61,526 nt of DNA from Verrucomicrobiaceae bacterium (GTDB lineage Bacteria; Verrucomicrobiota; Verrucomicrobiia; Verrucomicrobiales; Verrucomicrobiaceae): positions 1 through 61,526 of the forward strand of contig JAIXZA010000155.1 of assembly GCA_027489965.1 (NCBI GenBank), given 5' to 3'. A program made the translations under genes and the position numbers. The notes under the pieces were generated by a model that made no database searches, had not been told where the DNA came from, and saw only the letters and a list, made by a program, of their open reading frames with translations. The stretch's first letter is position 1. Each line of letters opens with the position of its first letter. Of the stretch, positions 57,555 to 61,526 are shown in pieces.

Positions 57555-58595
57555 GTGGACGAATCAGAAATGCCTCTCATCATGCGGGCAGTCATGCCAC
57601 GTCCCACGCTATCAGACATCGCCAAGCAACTCGGCATCTCCAAGATGTCCGTTTCTCGCGCCTTACGTGGTGCATCACAGGTCAGTGTAGAGTTAAAAGA
57701 AAACGTCCTAAAAACCGCAGATGCCATGGGCTACCGGCCTGATCCAGAGATCACCAAACTCATGACCCACATGCGCCGATCCAAACGTGTAGAGGCCACC
57801 ACCACACTGGGTTTTATCTGGGCAGAGCGGGATGAACCATCTAGCAACGTCACTTCCTGGTCCCAGGAGCTGGCGCGCGGTGCCCATGTTCGCGCCAAGC
57901 AACTTGGCTATCAGCTGGAAGAATTTCACCTCAAGGCTTCTGGCATGACTGCAAAACGCATGTCCCAGATCTTAGAAGCACGTGGTATCCCTGGGTTCAT
58001 TCTTTCACCACTCGTCACTCGCAGCCGCGGTCATGTTTCCATGCAATGGGAAAAGTTCAGCAGTGTCGTCATTGGCCTAGGTTACGCACGACCACGACTA
58101 CATCGTGTGCATCACCATCATTTTTTTGGGATGATGACCGCCATGCGAATGCTGAAAAAAAAGGGATATCGCCGAATCGGCTTTTACTGCGGGAGCACCC
58201 TGAATGAGCGTATGTATCGTGCTTGGTCCGCCAGCTTTTTAGCGCATCATCCATTACCGATAGTCCAAGCCACCGAGCTGATGGCCCTGCGACAAGAAAT
58301 CACGCAAAGTGATTTCCAATCATGGCTTCAAACAGCCAATCCAGAAGTCATCATCGAAGGAGGTCATCAACTCAGTGACTGGCTGCCTATTCATAAGCCA
58401 AAACCCATCGTCACACTCGGCTGGCGAGAAGATCGGCCGCAAATCCCGGGAATCGATCAGCAGGCCCAAGTTTTAGGGGCCGCAGCGGTCGATCTCCTTG
58501 TCTCCCAACACCTGCGAAATGAGCGCGGCATCCCCTTGCATCCGAAGACAGTCCTGACTGAAGGCGTCTGGCGGCACGCTACCACACCAAAATAA
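57555..58595 (+). CDS. LacI-family transcriptional regulator
   Basis: 346 aa from a GTG start (57555); ATGs at 57570 and 57582 are equally possible. The N-terminal helix-turn-helix reads PTLSDIAKQLGISKMSVSRA with hinge-helix sequence LRGASQVSVELKENVLKTAD, the LacI type; YRPDPEITKLM follows. The effector domain is a periplasmic-binding-protein fold (~65-340), though poorly conserved. It precedes glycerate kinase by 52 bp and may control it or a sugar/glycerate pathway; no operator was identified. Confidence 0.92.
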   Translation: MDESEMPLIMRAVMPRPTLSDIAKQLGISKMSVSRALRGASQVSVELKENVLKTADAMGYRPDPEITKLMTHMRRSKRVEATTTLGFIWAERDEPSSNVTSWSQELARGAHVRAKQLGYQLEEFHLKASGMTAKRMSQILEARGIPGFILSPLVTRSRGHVSMQWEKFSSVVIGLGYARPRLHRVHHHHFFGMMTAMRMLKKKGYRRIGFYCGSTLNERMYRAWSASFLAHHPLPIVQATELMALRQEITQSDFQSWLQTANPEVIIEGGHQLSDWLPIHKPKPIVTLGWREDRPQIPGIDQQAQVLGAAAVDLLVSQHLRNERGIPLHPKTVLTEGVWRHATTPK

Positions 58596-58647
58596 GTCAA
58601 TAGGCACAGGTGCTTGCTGGCATTGAAGAGCGCGATATTCTGATTGC

Positions 58648-59775
58648 ATGCGCATACTCATCGCCAGTGATAAATACAAAGGATCTCTCACCGCTAGCAA
58701 GGTGGCTGAGACTCTGCACCAGGTTTTATCCATGGGTCTCCAAGATTGTGAGATCGACCTCTGCCCGATCGCTGATGGAGGAGAAGGCACGACCGAAGCT
58801 ATGATCACAGCCCTCGACGGTCAATGGGTCGAAATACCAACGCTAGATGCCCAAGCTCGCAGAATCGAGGCACGCTATGGTTGGATAGCTCATCAACAAG
58901 AAGCTGTTCTGGAAATGAGTGCTGCAAGCGGACTCGCTCTAGTGAACGATCAACCGCTTCATCCGGAGCAAGCTAGTACTTATGGCACGGGTTTGATGAT
59001 CCTAGATGCCATCCAACGCGGTGCCAAAAAGATCATCATCGGCATCGGCGGCAGTGCCACCAATGATGCTGGCTTGGGCATGGCTGCAGCACTCGGATAC
59101 CAATTTTTAGACGCACGAGATCAGGCCATTCAGCCCATCATGGCTCATTTGCATCGATTAGACCAAATAGTCCCGCCAGAAATCGTTTTCCCAGAAATCC
59201 TCGTTGCTTGTGACGTGGACAATCCATTGCTTGGTCCTCATGGGGCCACCCGCATCTATGGACCACAAAAAGGCGTGACCGATTTTGTTTTCTTTGAAGA
59301 TCGACTCAAAAAGCTAGCTGACACTGCCGCACGTGATCTCAGCTGCGATCCGCGTGAAATACCCGGCTCAGGAGCTGCTGGTGGACTTGGCTATGGACTC
59401 ATGACTTTCTGCGGTGCCCATTTGGTCAGCGGCTTTGATCTAATCTCTGCAAAGATTGGTTTGGAAGAGCGCGTGGCTAAAGCTGACCTCATCATCACAG
59501 GAGAAGGTCGTCTGGATGCACAAACCCTGCATGGCAAGGGCCCCATGGGAGTGGCACTCATGGCGCGCCGCCTGGGCAAAGCCGTTGTCGCTTTTGCTGG
59601 CAGCATCGAAGATTCACCTACACTCCGCTCACATTTCGACCTCGCCTACGCCATCAAACCGAGCCAAATGCCACTAAGTCAAGCAATCACCGAGGCACCC
59701 GCACTGCTTGCCACAGCCGCTGAGCGCGCTCTGCCAGAGATTAAGGCGCTGCTAGGACTTGCACCCGTGCAGTGA
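58648..59775 (+). CDS. glxK: Glycerate kinase (type I, GlxK/GarK family)
   Basis: 375 aa. Phosphorylates glycerate to phosphoglycerate (2-phosphoglycerate in this family). Family signatures: MRILIASDKYKGSLTASKVAE, CPIADGGEGTTEAM, IIIGIGGSATNDAGLGMAAA, ACDVDNPLLGPHGAT, GAAGGLGYGL and ITGEGRLDAQTLHGKGP. Length and termini are normal. It may form an operon with the LacI-type regulator upstream. The fabD gene follows after 42 bp. Confidence 0.95.
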   Translation: MRILIASDKYKGSLTASKVAETLHQVLSMGLQDCEIDLCPIADGGEGTTEAMITALDGQWVEIPTLDAQARRIEARYGWIAHQQEAVLEMSAASGLALVNDQPLHPEQASTYGTGLMILDAIQRGAKKIIIGIGGSATNDAGLGMAAALGYQFLDARDQAIQPIMAHLHRLDQIVPPEIVFPEILVACDVDNPLLGPHGATRIYGPQKGVTDFVFFEDRLKKLADTAARDLSCDPREIPGSGAAGGLGYGLMTFCGAHLVSGFDLISAKIGLEERVAKADLIITGEGRLDAQTLHGKGPMGVALMARRLGKAVVAFAGSIEDSPTLRSHFDLAYAIKPSQMPLSQAITEAPALLATAAERALPEIKALLGLAPVQ

Positions 59776-59817
59776 CTGTGCTCTGAAAAAGACTGCCAAT
59801 CGTCTCCTCCTCAAACT

Positions 59818-60753
59818 ATGTCTAAATCTGTCGTACTCCTCTTCGCTGGTCAAGGTGCTCAAAAAGTCGGTATGGGAAAAGATCTCGCTGAAGCCTACCC
59901 TTCAGTTCGGGCACTGTTTGAAAAAGCCGATGCAGCCATCTCGGGTTACTCGCTGAGCCAGGTCATGTTTGAAGGTCCTATGGAAGATTTGACGAAAACC
60001 AGCCGTTGCCAGCCAGCACTGTATGCTCATGGATTGGCTTTGTTAGAGGTCCTTAAAGAACGCGTTCCTGGCTTGAAAATCGCGGCGACAGCCGGTCTCT
60101 CTCTGGGCGAATTCACCGCTCATGCAGCCGCAGGCACCTTTGACTTTGCCACCGGACTGGATCTCGTTTTTCAGCGTGGTAGCTTCATGGAAGAAGCCTG
60201 TGAGCAGACGCGCGGTGCCATGGCCGCCATGCTCGGCGGAGAGGAAAGCGCTATCCGCGATCTGGCCGCAGAATGCGATGTCGATGTGGCCAATCTGAAT
60301 GCTCCAGGCCAAATCGTTCTCAGTGGCAGTGTCGATGGCATTGAGGCCGCCGCCGCCAAAGCCAAGGACAAAGGCATCAAGCGAGCCATTCCCCTTCCCG
60401 TTGCCGGCGCTTACCATAGTCGCCTGATGAAAAGCGCTCAGGATAAACTAGCTACAGCTTTGGCTACCGCCACCATCCAAGAGCCAGCTGTGCCCGTTGT
60501 GTGTAACTTCGAAGCCCGTGTCGTGAACACCCCCGCAGAAATACGCTCCACACTCACCAGCCAAGTCACCGGAAGCGTCCGCTGGGTGGAGTCCATGCAA
60601 GCCCTGCGTGCCCAAGGACACGACCTTTTTATCGAACTCGGCCCAGATGCCACCCTTGCCGGCCTCATGGGCAAGATCGACAAAGCGGCCAAGGTCATCT
60701 CAATCAAGGACGTCGCCAGCCTCGAAGCCGCTGTGGCTGAACTGACTGCATAA
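59818..60753 (+). CDS. fabD: Malonyl-CoA:acyl-carrier-protein transacylase
   Basis: Loads malonyl groups onto ACP for fatty acid synthesis. 311 aa, standard for FabD. Motifs: LLFAGQGAQKVGMG, the nucleophile GLSLGE (Ser95) with EFTAHAAAG, the conserved Arg in FQRGSFMEEA, NAPGQIVLSG and catalytic His200 in AYHSRLM; VIELGP-like FIELGPDATLAGLM near the end. The neighbours are not other fab genes. Confidence 0.97.
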   Translation: MSKSVVLLFAGQGAQKVGMGKDLAEAYPSVRALFEKADAAISGYSLSQVMFEGPMEDLTKTSRCQPALYAHGLALLEVLKERVPGLKIAATAGLSLGEFTAHAAAGTFDFATGLDLVFQRGSFMEEACEQTRGAMAAMLGGEESAIRDLAAECDVDVANLNAPGQIVLSGSVDGIEAAAAKAKDKGIKRAIPLPVAGAYHSRLMKSAQDKLATALATATIQEPAVPVVCNFEARVVNTPAEIRSTLTSQVTGSVRWVESMQALRAQGHDLFIELGPDATLAGLMGKIDKAAKVISIKDVASLEAAVAELTA

Positions 60754-60852
60754 GGCTGCCTTCCACTAGAGAGCGCTGCAAGGAACGGCCCAAAATCTGC
60801 GTATCATCTGGGTGGTGCACGTATTGCATCTCGACGTTGCTCCCCCCGCACG

Positions 60853-61526
60853 ATGATTCTACGACTTTTATTCTCCCTAGGCTTTCTCATGGGCGCATTA
60901 GCGCTGCCCACAGTTCCTGCACATGCCGAGGGCACCTTCCCCCCAGAGCAGATCGAATTCTTCGAAAAAGAAGTGCGTCCTGTTCTAGCGGAAAACTGCT
61001 ACGACTGCCACAACGCGCACAAGCACGAAAACGGCCTGCGTTTAGACATCTACAGCGCTGTCTTGCGCGGCAGTGATTACGGTAAAGTCGTGGAAGCTGG
61101 GAAACCAGCCACGTCGAAGCTGATTAAGGCCATCAATCACGCTGCGGGCGTCGAGGCCATGCCCAAAAAGGGCGATAAGCTAAAGCCTGCCCAAATCGCC
61201 GCTCTCGAAAAATGGGTCACTTTGGGAATGCCTTGGCCGGCTGAAAAGGAGCCTGTGACAGCTCTGGTAAAAGCAGATCCCATGCAGCACTGGGCTTATC
61301 TTCCAGTCAAAAAGCCTTCGGTAGGACATAGCGTGGACGAGCTCGTCAGCGCCAAGATGAAAACCGCCGGCCTAGACTTTGCCCCGAAAGCAGATGCAGC
61401 CACCCTTTGCCGCCGTCTTTACGTGACACTCACAGGCTTGCAACCGAGCTATGAGCAGAGTCAGGAATTCATCCGTGATCCGAATGCTGAAAAGCTCATC
61501 AATCACCTCCTTTCCACCCCAGCTTA
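60853..61526 (+). CDS. Planctomycete-type cytochrome c (PSCyt1)/DUF1549-type protein, 3'-truncated by window edge
   Basis: An open frame from the ATG at 60853 to the end of the window (about 224 codons), continuing beyond. Signal peptide MILRLLFSLGFLMGALALP... then the PSCyt1 domain: EKEVRPVLAENCYDCHNAHK with heme motif CYDCH (Cys49, Cys52, His53), LRLDIYSAVLRGSDYG and AMPKKGDKLKPAQIAAL (distal Met region). After ~residue 140 the sequence passes to the start of a DUF1549-type region: HWAYLPVKKP, then VDELVSAKMKTAGLDFAP and LCRRLYVTLTGLQPS, the usual '(L)xRRxYxDLTGLPP' element. Full-length members also carry DUF1553 and often pair with a DUF1501 protein. The substrate is unknown. Confidence 0.93.
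   Translation, partial: MILRLLFSLGFLMGALALPTVPAHAEGTFPPEQIEFFEKEVRPVLAENCYDCHNAHKHENGLRLDIYSAVLRGSDYGKVVEAGKPATSKLIKAINHAAGVEAMPKKGDKLKPAQIAALEKWVTLGMPWPAEKEPVTALVKADPMQHWAYLPVKKPSVGHSVDELVSAKMKTAGLDFAPKADAATLCRRLYVTLTGLQPSYEQSQEFIRDPNAEKLINHLLSTPA

Overview
The window comes from a verrucomicrobium, most likely a Verrucomicrobiaceae (Prosthecobacter/Verrucomicrobium-like) chromosome. The signs are planctomycete/verrucomicrobium-type c-type cytochrome domains (PSCyt1, three genes), a PEP-CTERM protein, ConA-like/LamG modules of the QKQS type, a C-terminal module resembling a Verrucomicrobium paralogous family, a eukaryote-type HisA, a type II glutamine synthetase, and almost no Shine-Dalgarno sequences in front of genes. 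There are no insertion sequences, phage genes, rRNAs or CRISPR arrays.

Layout. 1-1956: 3' end of metH (cobalamin methionine synthase) with an unusual ~130-residue insert. 1972-3797 (minus): a lipoprotein amidase and a PEP-CTERM protein. 3923-31996 (minus): one uninterrupted 28-kb gene for a secreted protein of about 9,357 residues. It has a signal peptide, seven ConA-like/QKQS modules (two carrying nested PA14 or carbohydrate-binding-like inserts), a group of beta-sandwich-like domains, about 4,170 residues of thrombospondin-type-3 calcium-binding repeats, and a verrucomicrobial C-terminal module. The repeat DNA is hierarchical: superunits of about 0.7-0.8 kb, interrupted by a 19-copy array of ~183 bp. 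31997-33292: AT-rich intergenic DNA with a 10-bp tandem repeat.

33293-38454: type II glutamine synthetase with a strong terminator, a TolC/NodT-type outer-membrane lipoprotein, a small two-helix coiled-coil membrane protein and an MsbA-like ABC exporter. 38511-39638: an orphan XylH/RbsC-like sugar permease. 39739-46652: a respiratory/cytochrome locus: DUF2231-cytochrome fusion, LRR-cytochrome-LRR fusion, a small envelope protein and both subunits (ResB, CcsA) of System II cytochrome c maturation. 46694-50679: CPA2 antiporter with TrkA-N domain, PIN-PhoH ATPase, and convergent sufE.

50738-53944: a truncated-looking aminoacyl-tRNA-protein transferase homologue overlapping yceD (DUF177), then rpmF, tRNA-Gln(UUG), tandem leader hairpins, eukaryote-type hisA and an overlapping FAH-family hydrolase. 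53986-57550: a secreted esterase, a small secreted protein and a TpsB/FhaC-type outer-membrane translocator without an obvious TpsA. 57555-60753: LacI-type regulator, glycerate kinase and fabD. 60853-end: the start of a PSCyt1/DUF1549-type protein cut by the window edge.

The most remarkable object is the giant calcium-repeat surface protein. The LRR-cytochrome/System II locus, the metH insert and the window-wide absence of Shine-Dalgarno motifs also deserve a second look. All domain calls are from reading the translated sequence; no database search was run.
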